A stretch of 51,191 bases of DNA from Prolixibacteraceae bacterium (lineage in GTDB: Bacteria > Bacteroidota > Bacteroidia > Bacteroidales > Prolixibacteraceae), in the NCBI GenBank assembly GCA_025355875.1, contig JANXYV010000151.1, positions 1 to 51,191 on the forward strand, in the 5' to 3' direction. The notes under the pieces were generated by a model that saw nothing but the letters and a program-made list of their open reading frames with translations, made no database searches and was not told the origin of the DNA. Of this stretch, positions 33,627-43,260 are shown piece after piece. The first letter of the stretch is position 1; each line of letters begins with the position of its first letter. Both the position numbers and the translations under genes were made by a program.

Positions 33627-36600
33627 TTATTCTTTCACCAGTTTTTTTACCAGTTTTCCTTCCGGAGTTGAGACCTGCACCATGTAAATTCCCGGTTTGA
33701 GGGCTGAACAGTCAAATTCAAACTGGGTTTGATGCGACGACAACTGATAGATTTGTACTTTTCTTCCGATAACATCCAGTATTTCGAGTTCAGATTTCAT
33801 TGGTTGATCCGGCAGATTCTCAAGGGTAGTCTGGCCCGAACTTGGATTCGGATAAAGAACCAATGCCGTTTGCTGGTCTTCAAGGCTTTGAAGAGCGGTA
33901 ATTGTGACTGAGAAATTCCAGGTTTCCTTGTCAGAAATGCCAGCAAACGAATTGTCGCTGTAATCCAAAACCGACGATTGATCCATTTCGAGATAGTACC
34001 TGACGCCGTTTTTAAGCTGGACGTTGTTCGAGAAGGTCAGAGTATTGGTTCCCATTCCTTTGATCGTCTTGGTGTTGATGGTTTCAATCAGGTTATCGGT
34101 CAGGTATTCTTTGATCCGAATGGCTTTGATGTAGTTATAGTAAACCGGTTCGCTGAAAGTTACCGAAAACGTATTGGTTGCTTTCGCATCCGAAGAATTT
34201 TTGGCCGGTAAAAACGATTTGATCTCCGGATTGATGGTGTCTTTAGCAGTAACAACCACCGAACTGGTCAACTGAATATTCCTCGAAGACCCTCCGACTT
34301 TAATGTCGAAATTTCCAGGGTCGTAGCCAAAGGCTTTTTTGTTCTCCTTGAAGTATGAAAACGCGGCGCTGTCGAGCTTGATCGTAAGGTTTTTTGTTTC
34401 GCCGGCGGTCAAAAATACCTTGGCAAAACCTTTCAATTCCTTTTCCGGACGAACCACTTGCGCACCTGGCTGGCTGACGTATACCTGGGCCACTTCAGCT
34501 CCCGAAACTTTTCCTGAATTGGTGACATTGAAACTGACTAACACCGTATTGAATCCGTTGGTATTTTCGTGCGAAATCTTCATGTCGCCATAACTGAAAC
34601 TAGTATACGAAAGCCCGTATCCAAATGGGAATAACGGTTCAACATTCTTGGTGTCGTAATACCGGTAGCCGAGCATCAGGCCTTCGGTATAGGCGACACG
34701 CTTGTTGCCGTTGATGTCGTAATAGCTTTTATACGTTGGATTATCTTCCCACTTCTTTTCAAAGGAAACCGGTAATTTTCCGGATGGGTTGGTGATGCCG
34801 AATAAAATTTCTCCGATGGCCGTTCCGCCTTCCTGTCCCGGATACCAGGCATGAAGGAGTCCTTTCACATTTCCGATCCAACTTTGTGTAGCCACATTTC
34901 CGCCGGCATTCAGGATCACAATGGTTCGTGAATTTACACGCGCAATAGAATTAATCAGGCTATCCTGTCCGGCCGGTAAAGCAAAAGTCCGGTCAGATCC
35001 TTCTCCTTCGTTACTGCTGTCGAAACCCACACAAACCACTGCAACATCGGCGTTTTTGGCAGCAAGAACGGCTGATGACTGAGCTAGTCCCATTTGCGAA
35101 TAACCCATTTTGATCTCAGCATCCCCGGCACTTTCATAATATTCAAGCTTGATCGGGTAAATCACATCTTTGGTCAGGGTAATTACCCCTTGTTTGGTAG
35201 TTGCTGCCTGATCATTCCACTGGTTGACAACCTGGGTGTTATTTACCCACAAACGGGAACCATCATCGCTTCTCACAAAGAAAGTATAATCACCAGTCAC
35301 CGGAACTTTGATCACACCCGACCAGCGGACCGAAAAATTATCAGCGGGAATTCCAGCAACTGCGGGAGCAGCAGCTCCCCAAGCAAAATTCACTTGTTTA
35401 TCAACCTGTGTTTTGGTGGCAGTTCCGGTCAGAGTTTTGTTGGCAAAATACTCAGCGGTCAATCCCCTCGTAGCCAACGTACTGTTGGTATAAAAGATAG
35501 AATTCTGATAGGAGCTTGCATCTTCGCCGTTTCCGGCATCAAAGGTAACTGTGATCCCGTTTCCGGCAGCTGCCGTAATACCATTAAGAACAGATACATA
35601 ATGAAAAGGATCTGTATACGAACTTCCTCCGCCGGTTACCCAGGCATCGGCATTCTTCCCGATGACCGCAATCGACTTTACCGAACTTTTATCGAGCGGA
35701 AGGACTGAATTCTCGTTTTTCAGGAGAACAATTCCTGAACGGGCCAAATCGAGTGCAACCTGTGCATTTGCAGGATAATCGGCTGGAATACTGGCATCGG
35801 TTTGCGGCTTGTCGAAAAAACCAAAGGTGAACAGCACCCGCAGAATCCGGGCAACTTTATCGTCAATCACTGATTGAGGAATCGTGCCATTGTTTATCAG
35901 AGGAAGCAGATTATTCGAATTCATATTATCACCGGCTGGCATTTCGAGATCAAGCCCGGCTAAGGCCGAATTCTTTCCGTTGTGCGTGGCACCCCAGTCT
36001 GACATGACAAAGCCTTTGAATTTCCAGTTTTCTTTTAAAACTTCAGTCAGCAAATGTGGATTCTCGGATGCCCAGGTTCCATTCACCAGATTGTACGACG
36101 ACATGACACAACCTGCTTTTGCCTCGGTTACTGCAGCCTTGAAGGCCGGTAAATAAATCTCTTCAAGGGTTCGTTCGTCCACATCGGAACTCACGCCGTA
36201 CCGGTCCCATTCCTGATTGTTCGCCGCATAGTGTTTGGCTGTGCAAACCACCCGTTCAGACTGAACACCTTCGATGTAACCTACGGCCATTCGTGATGAC
36301 AAGTATGGATCTTCGCCAAAATACTCGAAATTGCGGCCACACATCGGAGCACGGTGAATATTTAATCCCGGTGCCAGAAGGATATGAACGCCTCTTGACC
36401 GTGCATCTTTTCCCAAGGCCTGGCCAAGACGGTAAACCAGCGTTTCGTCCCAGGTAGAAGCGGTAAGGATTCCGGCCGGATATGCCGTCGTTTTTCCCCA
36501 GGTTCTCACCCCAACCGGACCGTCGGACATTTTAATTTCCGGAATTTTTAAACGGGAAATTCCACGGATATAAAAACTGTTTAATCCGCCGATGTAGCTC

Positions 36601-36749
36601 AGCTTTTCAGCCTGAGTCATTTTTGGCAACAAATCATTGACACGATCCTCAACAGGAGCATTGGGATCGAGGTAAACCTGCCCTTTTGATAATGAGAAAA
36701 TGCTAACTAATATGCAGGTGGTCAGGAATATGTGAAAAAATTTCTTCAT
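33627..36749 (-). CDS. GH3 beta-glycosidase with PA14, fibronectin-like, Ig-like and T9SS sorting domains
   Basis: 1040 residues: signal peptide (1-23), GH3 N-terminal domain with KHYAANNQE (172-180) and nucleophile Asp251 in VMSDWGA. The second GH3 domain is interrupted by a PA14 domain (about 430-552), with the acid/base Glu near 581-583 in EGEGSDR. Then come a fibronectin III-like domain, a bacterial Ig-like domain (about 845-955) and a C-terminal T9SS sorting domain (YPNPSSGQTTLENL to KLVKKLVKE). It likely removes terminal beta-glucose from oligosaccharides at the cell surface after T9SS export. The insertion matches known PA14-carrying GH3 beta-glucosidases. It heads into the DUF6807 gene and follows the GH5 gene. 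Confidence 0.9.
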   Translation of the reverse strand: MKKFFHIFLTTCILVSIFSLSKGQVYLDPNAPVEDRVNDLLPKMTQAEKLSYIGGLNSFYIRGISRLKIPEIKMSDGPVGVRTWGKTTAYPAGILTASTWDETLVYRLGQALGKDARSRGVHILLAPGLNIHRAPMCGRNFEYFGEDPYLSSRMAVGYIEGVQSERVVCTAKHYAANNQEWDRYGVSSDVDERTLEEIYLPAFKAAVTEAKAGCVMSSYNLVNGTWASENPHLLTEVLKENWKFKGFVMSDWGATHNGKNSALAGLDLEMPAGDNMNSNNLLPLINNGTIPQSVIDDKVARILRVLFTFGFFDKPQTDASIPADYPANAQVALDLARSGIVLLKNENSVLPLDKSSVKSIAVIGKNADAWVTGGGSSYTDPFHYVSVLNGITAAAGNGITVTFDAGNGEDASSYQNSIFYTNSTLATRGLTAEYFANKTLTGTATKTQVDKQVNFAWGAAAPAVAGIPADNFSVRWSGVIKVPVTGDYTFFVRSDDGSRLWVNNTQVVNQWNDQAATTKQGVITLTKDVIYPIKLEYYESAGDAEIKMGYSQMGLAQSSAVLAAKNADVAVVCVGFDSSNEGEGSDRTFALPAGQDSLINSIARVNSRTIVILNAGGNVATQSWIGNVKGLLHAWYPGQEGGTAIGEILFGITNPSGKLPVSFEKKWEDNPTYKSYYDINGNKRVAYTEGLMLGYRYYDTKNVEPLFPFGYGLSYTSFSYGDMKISHENTNGFNTVLVSFNVTNSGKVSGAEVAQVYVSQPGAQVVRPEKELKGFAKVFLTAGETKNLTIKLDSAAFSYFKENKKAFGYDPGNFDIKVGGSSRNIQLTSSVVVTAKDTINPEIKSFLPAKNSSDAKATNTFSVTFSEPVYYNYIKAIRIKEYLTDNLIETINTKTIKGMGTNTLTFSNNVQLKNGVRYYLEMDQSSVLDYSDNSFAGISDKETWNFSVTITALQSLEDQQTALVLYPNPSSGQTTLENLPDQPMKSELEILDVIGRKVQIYQLSSHQTQFEFDCSALKPGIYMVQVSTPEGKLVKKLVKE

Positions 36750-36901
36750 GATTTCATGATTTCATGATTTAGAATTTGGCCTGAAAGATACTTCATGTTT
36801 TAATAGGAACTATTACAGAAGGATTTAATTTCGCACTGAATTCCTGATGATCAACCAAAGCAGCTTCTGATCCGTTACCAAACCAGGCGAAACTATTTCA
36901 T

Positions 36902-38215
36902 TTACTTATGAATGGCACTCACTATCTTTTTGTTATAGGTTTTTACAATCTGCATCGTCGGGTCACTGCTGAAAACCGAGTTCAGTCCCTGTGCTTCCTG
37001 TGGCGGATCGCCCAGGTAGTCGTCGCCTGCTTTCCACATATTTTTTTTCCGGTCAGGATTAGGTTTTCCGGTTCCACTGAATGCCCAGAAGTTTGCCCCG
37101 GCCATCCTGTCCATTTTCTTTACGCTTTCGAGTACCCGGCCAAACGAAAAATTGTAGTACCGGTCGCGGATGGTTACTGGTGAACCCGGAGTGAAAACGA
37201 AACCATCGCGTGGCAGGCCAAATTCTTCAAAAACAAGCGGTTTATTCAGTTTACGGGCAACGGCGAGATGTTCGTCCATGTATTTTCCGGTATTGGTGAT
37301 TGCTTTTTCAATCGTGCCGACCATATCTTTGGGATTTAACCAACTCCAGTTGAAAGGCCAGATGTGCATGGTCAGGTAATCTACATCCTTCGAACTGTGG
37401 ATTTTTTCGAAGAGTTCGATGTCGTTCTCGCAGCCCCAGCTTCCTTCAGTTCCGGTGGTTACAAGGTGGTTGGTATCGAGCGATTTGATATAGGCAGCCG
37501 TTTCGTTCACCCAATTCAGGAATGGAACTTTATTTGCATTTGAAAAGGCCCGTGGTTCGTTGGCGAGTTCCCAGGTCATGATGGTCGGATCCTGAGAATA
37601 CGGAATTCCGGTAATCCGATTGGTTCGTCTCAGCATGTATTTGATGTGATTGCGAAGCTTTTCCTTACACTCGGTACATTGAAGAAAAGTACCCGAAAAC
37701 GTCATGAACTCGCTCCAGGTGTGGCCGGCTGTTTCAGGATAAGGAATTTCCCCTTTGCCGCTCCAGCTCAGGTATTGCGTAAAACCACCCGACCATTCCC
37801 AGGCATTGGTCAGGAAGAGAATGGCCACCATTTTCCGTTTGGCCATTTCTGAAAGCAGGAAATCCAGTCCTTCGAGCAATTCCGGATTATAAACTCCCGG
37901 AGAAAGCTGCAATGCCGGACTTACCCGACGTGGTTCGCCATCGGGACCTTCGGCTCCTGCTAAAATACGGAGGTTATCAATGCCGATGGCTTTCATCAGG
38001 TCGAGTTCTTCGAGAAGGCGCTGCCGGTTGCCTTCTTTTCCTTTGGAGCCCAAAATGGCACCGTACCAATAGTTGGCACCGATGTAATAATACGGTTTCC
38101 CGTTGCGGATGAAATGCCCGTTTTCAACTTTGATAAACTTATTGGATTGTCCGCTTGCATTGAACAATGGGAATGCAAAAAGCATGACGCCCAAAATGAT
38201 TACTAATTTTCTCAT
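36902..38215 (-). CDS. GH5 subfamily 7-like endo-beta-mannanase
   Basis: 437 residues from the ATG at 38215, chosen because it opens a signal peptide (MRKLVIILGVMLFAFPLFNASGQ). A longer start at 38263 adds 16 polar residues within the GH97 3' end. The (beta/alpha)8 domain has acid/base Glu220 in MTWELANEPR and nucleophile Glu331 in VFEEFGLPRDG, both typical of GH5_7 mannanases. It would cut beta-1,4-mannan chains. It overlaps no neighbour, with GH97 14 bp upstream. It carries no carbohydrate-binding or sorting domain. Confidence 0.85.
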   Translation of the reverse strand: MRKLVIILGVMLFAFPLFNASGQSNKFIKVENGHFIRNGKPYYYIGANYWYGAILGSKGKEGNRQRLLEELDLMKAIGIDNLRILAGAEGPDGEPRRVSPALQLSPGVYNPELLEGLDFLLSEMAKRKMVAILFLTNAWEWSGGFTQYLSWSGKGEIPYPETAGHTWSEFMTFSGTFLQCTECKEKLRNHIKYMLRRTNRITGIPYSQDPTIMTWELANEPRAFSNANKVPFLNWVNETAAYIKSLDTNHLVTTGTEGSWGCENDIELFEKIHSSKDVDYLTMHIWPFNWSWLNPKDMVGTIEKAITNTGKYMDEHLAVARKLNKPLVFEEFGLPRDGFVFTPGSPVTIRDRYYNFSFGRVLESVKKMDRMAGANFWAFSGTGKPNPDRKKNMWKAGDDYLGDPPQEAQGLNSVFSSDPTMQIVKTYNKKIVSAIHK

Positions 38216-38228
38216 ATTGAAGTGATTT

Positions 38229-40220
38229 TTAGTATAGTTTTTCGATTCGGGCAGCCCAGCCACCTCCGGGAGCCATTTGAATTTTCACTTTATCCCCTGA
38301 AGTGATTTTGATGATTTCCCTTTTGTAATCGGTTGCATCACGGTCGGCATTGATGCCATCTTTAATGATTATCGCCTGATAATTGCCAGATCCAAGAAAT
38401 GAAAAATCGAGGGTGATTTCGCGCGGAGTCCAGTTGGTCATGGCGCCGACAAACCAGGTCTCGCCTTTTTTTCGGGCGATGGCAGCAAATTCGCCAACTT
38501 TTCCATCAAGTGCAACAGTTTCGTCAGTTGTTGTGGGTATTTTGGCGATGAAATCGGTACATTCCTGCTCTTTCATATAGGTGGTCGGATTGTCGGAAAG
38601 CATCTGAAACGGAGCTTCGTACATGACATACATGGCCAGTTGGTTGCAGCGCGTTCCCATGCTCATAGGGTAGGAGCCAACCGGGCGATAATTGGCTTTA
38701 TTTGAATTTCTCATTGCTCCTGGCGTATAATCCATTGGCCCGGCCATCATCCGGATAAACGGAATACTAACACAATAGAGCGGTTGATCTTCGGTGGCCC
38801 ATTTGTAATTCTCCAAACCTTTCACTCCTTCGTATCCAACCACATTCGGATAGGTTCGCTGTAAACCGGTTGGTTTAAAAACGCCATGGTAATCAACGAT
38901 CAGTTTATATTCAGCGGCCTTTTTAGCAATTTCGTACAACGAGGCAACTGCAATCTGGTCGTCGCGGTCAACAAAGTCAATTTTGAAACCTTTTACTCCC
39001 ATTTTGGAATATTTCGGAAATGCCTCATCCATTTCATGCGAAACGGCATACCACGAAGCCCAAAGTACGACTCCCACTCCTTTTTGCTTTCCGTAATTCA
39101 CAATCTCCTGAATATCTATGTCAGGTGTGGTCACTTTTAAAATATCGGTATGACTCGACCATCCCCAGTCCATCACTATGAACGGTAGCTTATTGGCAGC
39201 GGCAAAATCGATGTAGTATTTATAGGTCTGCGTGTTATAACCCGCTTTGAAATCGACATGCGAGATATTCCAGTCGCTCCACCAGTCCCAGGCTACCTGA
39301 CCTGTCTTGATCCATGAAATATCGGTTAATCGTGAAGGCGATGCCAGTTTCTGGACCATGTCGTTGTTCAGTAATTCTTTGTCCTGAGCGCTGATTACCA
39401 CAGCCCGCCAGGGGAAATTCCGTGTTCCTGTGGTTTTCGCGATATATTCTGCTCTTTTGGTGGGGATCACATTCATATTCTGATAACCACCTTGTTTTGT
39501 TTCCAACGGATATTGTGGATAAACGCCCATAAATCCTTTTTTAGTCTGGTTCATATTCAGATACATTCCCGGATAATCTTCCAGATCGGCTTCGAGGATA
39601 ACCGCTTTTTTGCCATTGCCGACATCGACCAACAAGGGTAAAAATGCCAGTGAATCGGTGGCGAATTTTGAAATGTTGATTTCTTTGTATAGCGCCTCAA
39701 ACGAATGGTTGAATTTTTGTCCTGCCCGGTAATCCCACATATATGGAACAAATGCTTTGTAATCGCTGGTGAAATTGAAATTGGCTTCCTCATTTTTAAT
39801 GATGATTTCACCCTTCCTTTTGGTGGAGAAACGATAGGCAACTCCGTCGTTATAAACCCTGAAAACCAACCTGTAATCGCCTTTGCAATTGACTGTAAGC
39901 TGATTGTACAGATCGGAAATTTTTGCTTTTTTGTAATTGATTGTGGTAATCACCTGATCAACCTTTTCGGTTTTTGATGAACTGATTTTTGCCAAATCTC
40001 CCAACACTTCACCACTTTCAAATTTCAAAGATATGGTTGATGGCGCAATAATCTGTTGACCGTCATGTTGAACAGACCAAATCGTTTTTGCCCCGACTTC
40101 AAGTTTTAAGGTGATTTTGGCATCGGGAGATTTAAGTTCAAAGATTTTGCTTTTCTGAGCGTTGAGAATCATGGAGCTCAGGGATAGAGCGATGAATAGA
40201 CTGATTAGTTTAGTTCTCAT
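38229..40220 (-). CDS. GH97 glycosidase, probable retaining alpha-galactosidase type
   Basis: 663 residues, full GH97 length, with signal peptide (MRTKLISLFIALSLSSMILNAQ). The N-terminal beta-sandwich, central barrel and C-terminal sheet are in family order. GFKIDFVDRDDQ with Asp415 and GVKGLE with Glu470 fit the Asp nucleophile and Glu acid/base of the retaining branch (alpha-galactosidases such as BT1871, numbering from memory) rather than the Glu-based inverting SusB-type alpha-glucosidases. The neighbouring mannanase supports removal of galactose side chains from galactomannan. Clear family call; specificity is inference. Confidence 0.85.
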   Translation of the reverse strand: MRTKLISLFIALSLSSMILNAQKSKIFELKSPDAKITLKLEVGAKTIWSVQHDGQQIIAPSTISLKFESGEVLGDLAKISSSKTEKVDQVITTINYKKAKISDLYNQLTVNCKGDYRLVFRVYNDGVAYRFSTKRKGEIIIKNEEANFNFTSDYKAFVPYMWDYRAGQKFNHSFEALYKEINISKFATDSLAFLPLLVDVGNGKKAVILEADLEDYPGMYLNMNQTKKGFMGVYPQYPLETKQGGYQNMNVIPTKRAEYIAKTTGTRNFPWRAVVISAQDKELLNNDMVQKLASPSRLTDISWIKTGQVAWDWWSDWNISHVDFKAGYNTQTYKYYIDFAAANKLPFIVMDWGWSSHTDILKVTTPDIDIQEIVNYGKQKGVGVVLWASWYAVSHEMDEAFPKYSKMGVKGFKIDFVDRDDQIAVASLYEIAKKAAEYKLIVDYHGVFKPTGLQRTYPNVVGYEGVKGLENYKWATEDQPLYCVSIPFIRMMAGPMDYTPGAMRNSNKANYRPVGSYPMSMGTRCNQLAMYVMYEAPFQMLSDNPTTYMKEQECTDFIAKIPTTTDETVALDGKVGEFAAIARKKGETWFVGAMTNWTPREITLDFSFLGSGNYQAIIIKDGINADRDATDYKREIIKITSGDKVKIQMAPGGGWAARIEKLY

Positions 40221-40283
40221 TTTTATAGTTTTTAGAATATAGATTAATTTTTAATACTCTTTTTACCTCGATTATCCTTTGCT

Positions 40284-40396
40284 GTCTGCTTAAGCAGACG
40301 GATCCGCAGACAAATATTCAATTGGCTTTAGCCACAGATTTTGGGCTAAAGCCCAGATTTTCAATTAATATCATATCCGTTGACTGAAGTCAACGG
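40284..40396 (+). repeat. Cluster of three palindromes between GH97 and the GH35/42-like gene
   Basis: The 192-bp gap holds a perfect 16-bp palindrome (GTCTGCTTAAGCAGAC, 40284-40299), a GGCTTTAGCC/GGCTAAAGCC inverted repeat (40324-40333 and 40344-40353) and CCGTTGAC-TGAA-GTCAACGG (40377-40396). The middle and last resemble REP elements of this lineage, also seen near 13900-13979. They may fold in the mRNA between the two genes. No promoter was recognised in the gap. Confidence 0.65.
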
Positions 40397-40412
40397 CAAA
40401 GGATATTTCCTT

Positions 40413-42020
40413 TCAACGCGTGGTCAACGTAGTCCTTAACACCACCGGCTCAGCGCCAATCCTTGGCCCACCCCAGTCGGTTTCGTCGCCATTGCGGATG
40501 CGCAACAGCTTGAAGGTTCCGTTTTCGTACTTGCCTTCTTCGACTTTCAGGTATTGCCAGGCTTTGCCGGCATTGGCTCCTAGTGGTTTAAAAGTGAAAT
40601 GGCAGAGTGTACCCATTAATAAAAATTCGTTTTCGCCCAATTGCACGATCATCGCTTTGCCAAACGGATGTTTCATTTCCTGCTCTGTATTTCTTCTGGA
40701 AGTCCCAAAAGTTACTGTGGCTTCCCAGGCACCAAGGTTGATGGTCTGCACTGCATGATCTTCATGCTCAACAACAGCCTTGATTTTTCCTTCAAAACCC
40801 CATTTTGCCATCTCCCGCATCATCGGGCTGACCATTTCATATTCCTGTCCGAGCAGAGCCAGACGAACGGTGGCCTCAGCTTTTGCAAGACCATTGTCGT
40901 CAATTCCAAAGGGTGAAAATCCAATACCACCGGATGCGAGAACCGGATAGAAGTACCTTACATATTCTTCCCCAGAACCAATTTCCGGCACAAACAGCGG
41001 ATTGTCGGGACGCGAATACAGCTCAATCACCTTCAGTGCCTTTTCGCTTTCAGGCATGTAAATATCCGGCGCCAGCAAGTCAATGGCTGGCGCTGCAGCC
41101 TTCCAGATCGGAATCACATTGTCGGTCGGTCCGCCACTTTCGTAATTGTTTGCAGTTGGGTTGGTAATCGGGTCGCGCAAAGCGGCATTGACATACAATG
41201 GCAGCTGATTCACCGCTTTGCCAGCCGCAGCCACATAGCCAATGTAACTGGCAACCGACCATGCATGAAAATACTCGTCGGCATCTTTACCGAAAACTTC
41301 TGTCCAGGTACCTTTGGCAACGACGGGTTTATTCAGGGCTTTCAAAATTTCAGGTTTGAGCAATTCTGCCGGAACTTGTCCTTCAAAGGGTTTCCGGGCT
41401 TCCGAAGAATAATCGCGCACACTACCCCAGGCTCCGGGTTCATTTTCAACCTGAACCATGAGTATTGTATGCTGCGGGTCGGCTTTTTCCAAATATGCCA
41501 TCACCGCTTTGAACGCTTTTGCGTCGGCTTCCATCGCTGCTTTGGTATGCGGCGAAGGCGAATCAACAGGCTGCCCGTTTTTTCCGGTGATGTTGGGATA
41601 CTTTTTTGAATCAACTTTCATCCATTCGGGCATGTAATGATTGCTGCCGTTTTTCCAGGTGGCAAACCACAGAAGTACCAGGTGAACCTTGCGTTCGCGC
41701 GCCTGAACGAGCAGCGTATCAACCATCGAAAAATCGAACTTCCCGGGCTGCGCTTCAATCTGTTCCCAGTAGATTGGCACTTCGAGTGTGTTGGCGTGCA
41801 TTGCTGCAATGGCTTCCCAAACCTGTGGCAACATTCCCGGCCAGCCACTTGAATTATGTGCCTGACCTCCAAGTATTAAAAACGGTTGCCCATCCACCAG
41901 AAGGGCATGGCGGCCATTTTTTTCGATGATCCGGGGAACCGGTGTTTCCTTTACCTGTGCTGACACCGAAAAAGAAAGAACCGCAAAAAACAAAAGAATC
42001 GGGTTTAACTTATTTACCAT
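40413..42020 (-). CDS. GH35/GH42-like beta-galactosidase with DUF5597 C-terminus
   Basis: 535 residues from the ATG at 42020, chosen because a signal peptide begins there (MVNKLNPILLFFAVLSFSVSAQ). The longer frame from 42218 runs into the beta-propeller gene. The clan A barrel begins LLVDGQPFLILGGQAHNSSGW with acid/base Glu194 in QVENEPGAWG and nucleophile Glu346 in FVPEIGSGEE. The C-terminal region (about 385-535) fits DUF5597. It is expected to release beta-galactose or related sugars in the periplasm. It sits 19 bp after the propeller gene. Confidence 0.82.
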   Translation of the reverse strand: MVNKLNPILLFFAVLSFSVSAQVKETPVPRIIEKNGRHALLVDGQPFLILGGQAHNSSGWPGMLPQVWEAIAAMHANTLEVPIYWEQIEAQPGKFDFSMVDTLLVQARERKVHLVLLWFATWKNGSNHYMPEWMKVDSKKYPNITGKNGQPVDSPSPHTKAAMEADAKAFKAVMAYLEKADPQHTILMVQVENEPGAWGSVRDYSSEARKPFEGQVPAELLKPEILKALNKPVVAKGTWTEVFGKDADEYFHAWSVASYIGYVAAAGKAVNQLPLYVNAALRDPITNPTANNYESGGPTDNVIPIWKAAAPAIDLLAPDIYMPESEKALKVIELYSRPDNPLFVPEIGSGEEYVRYFYPVLASGGIGFSPFGIDDNGLAKAEATVRLALLGQEYEMVSPMMREMAKWGFEGKIKAVVEHEDHAVQTINLGAWEATVTFGTSRRNTEQEMKHPFGKAMIVQLGENEFLLMGTLCHFTFKPLGANAGKAWQYLKVEEGKYENGTFKLLRIRNGDETDWGGPRIGAEPVVLRTTLTTR

Positions 42021-42039
42021 GGTATTATTTTCAAGAGAA

Positions 42040-43035
42040 TTATCGTTGAAGTTCACCGTTGCCCGGGTTTCCGGTTTCGTCAAGCAATTGGATGTACGTT
42101 GCAGGTCCCAAATCAGGATTCTCCCAGGAAGAAAGCGCCCAAACGATTTTTTTATCCGGAGTGACTTCAAAAACCTGAACCGTTCCGGCCCATTCTTCGG
42201 TTTTATTGTTTCCGGCAATCCAGTTGCAAATCACCGTATTTCCATTGGCCAGTCGATTTGCGGTCTGAGTATTTCCGATCACAAACGGAGCATCTGCTTT
42301 GGTAAATTCCCAAACTGTATCGCCTTTTGGGTTCACTTCGCGCGTGTACCCGTTTCCATCTCCGGAAATCAGGGTATTTCCATTGTGCAACCGAATGGCC
42401 GACCAGGGATTCGGAGTATTGCCAACCGACCAGATTTCCTTGCCTTCCAGATCGAATTCGACCACTTTCTTTTCGGCAAAAAGTCCGACCATGATGGTTT
42501 TATTTCTGGTCCATCGCACATGGCGGAATTGACCGTGAGGATTGGTCGAAGCCGTTGGAATGACAATCTCTTTCAGTAATTTGTTGGTGGCTGTATTAAA
42601 GATCAGAACTTTCCCGACCGGTCCGTTCAAAACCATCAAAACACTGTCTTTTCCGATGGGTTGACACGAATGGGTTTCGGTTCCGGGTTCACACGTGTAT
42701 TGCCATAGGATGTTTTTTTCAGGAGTGATGATTCCTGCACCCGACATGCAGGCATATACGATATTTCCGTTCGATAGCATGGTGCAATCGTCGAATTCCT
42801 GGACCCGGCCGGCAGCAGTGAACTGCGGAATGGAATACTGCCAAACCACCTTTCCGCCCCGAACGACGAACATCGATTGAGCCTTTGGTTTACGGATGTC
42901 CCATTCGCCGGCATAAACGAAATCGTGCTGCTGGAGGCCTTTCCCGGGGAGTTTGTAGTTTTTATCAATGGTTTGCGCGCAGGCAAAAGCGCAAAAGAGA
43001 AACTGAATTGCCAAGGTTGTGAATACTGTTTTCAT
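42040..43035 (-). CDS. Secreted beta-propeller protein of unknown function
   Basis: 331 residues: signal peptide (MKTVFTTLAIQFLFCAFACAQ), then repeated blade-like units with GN-x-x-x-ISGDGNG, LSNGNIVYACMSG, and RLANGNTVICNW. The repeats resemble PQQ/NHL-type propellers. No catalytic motif is seen. It is the first gene of the leftward glycosidase run, so it may bind a sugar or act as an accessory factor (inference only). Confidence 0.65.
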   Translation of the reverse strand: MKTVFTTLAIQFLFCAFACAQTIDKNYKLPGKGLQQHDFVYAGEWDIRKPKAQSMFVVRGGKVVWQYSIPQFTAAGRVQEFDDCTMLSNGNIVYACMSGAGIITPEKNILWQYTCEPGTETHSCQPIGKDSVLMVLNGPVGKVLIFNTATNKLLKEIVIPTASTNPHGQFRHVRWTRNKTIMVGLFAEKKVVEFDLEGKEIWSVGNTPNPWSAIRLHNGNTLISGDGNGYTREVNPKGDTVWEFTKADAPFVIGNTQTANRLANGNTVICNWIAGNNKTEEWAGTVQVFEVTPDKKIVWALSSWENPDLGPATYIQLLDETGNPGNGELQR

Positions 43036-43162
43036 GGTAAATACGATTAGTTAGAAGTTAGAGATCAATTGTTAATTGCCGGACCTTTCTATTCATTAAA
43101 ATCTTCGGTTCGAAAAACGAACTAAAAATAGAACTTATCTGCCATTAAATCTGGCAAAGCAT

Positions 43163-43201
43163 AAAAAAAAGCAGAGAAACCTGAGATGTTCCTCCGCTTT
43201 T
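43163..43201 (-). terminator. Intrinsic terminator downstream of the first FISUMP gene
   Basis: AAAAGCAGAG (43167-43176) and CTCCGCTTTT (43192-43201) pair with one mismatch. On the minus strand the stem is followed by the T-run at 43163-43170. Sequence and flanks are similar to the terminator at 48588-48625. The rest of the 225-bp gap holds no recognised feature. Confidence 0.7.
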
Positions 43202-43260
43202 AACGCTAAAGTTAATTATCCATAAATCGCAATGCAGGATTTTTATACATCATTTAAGGT

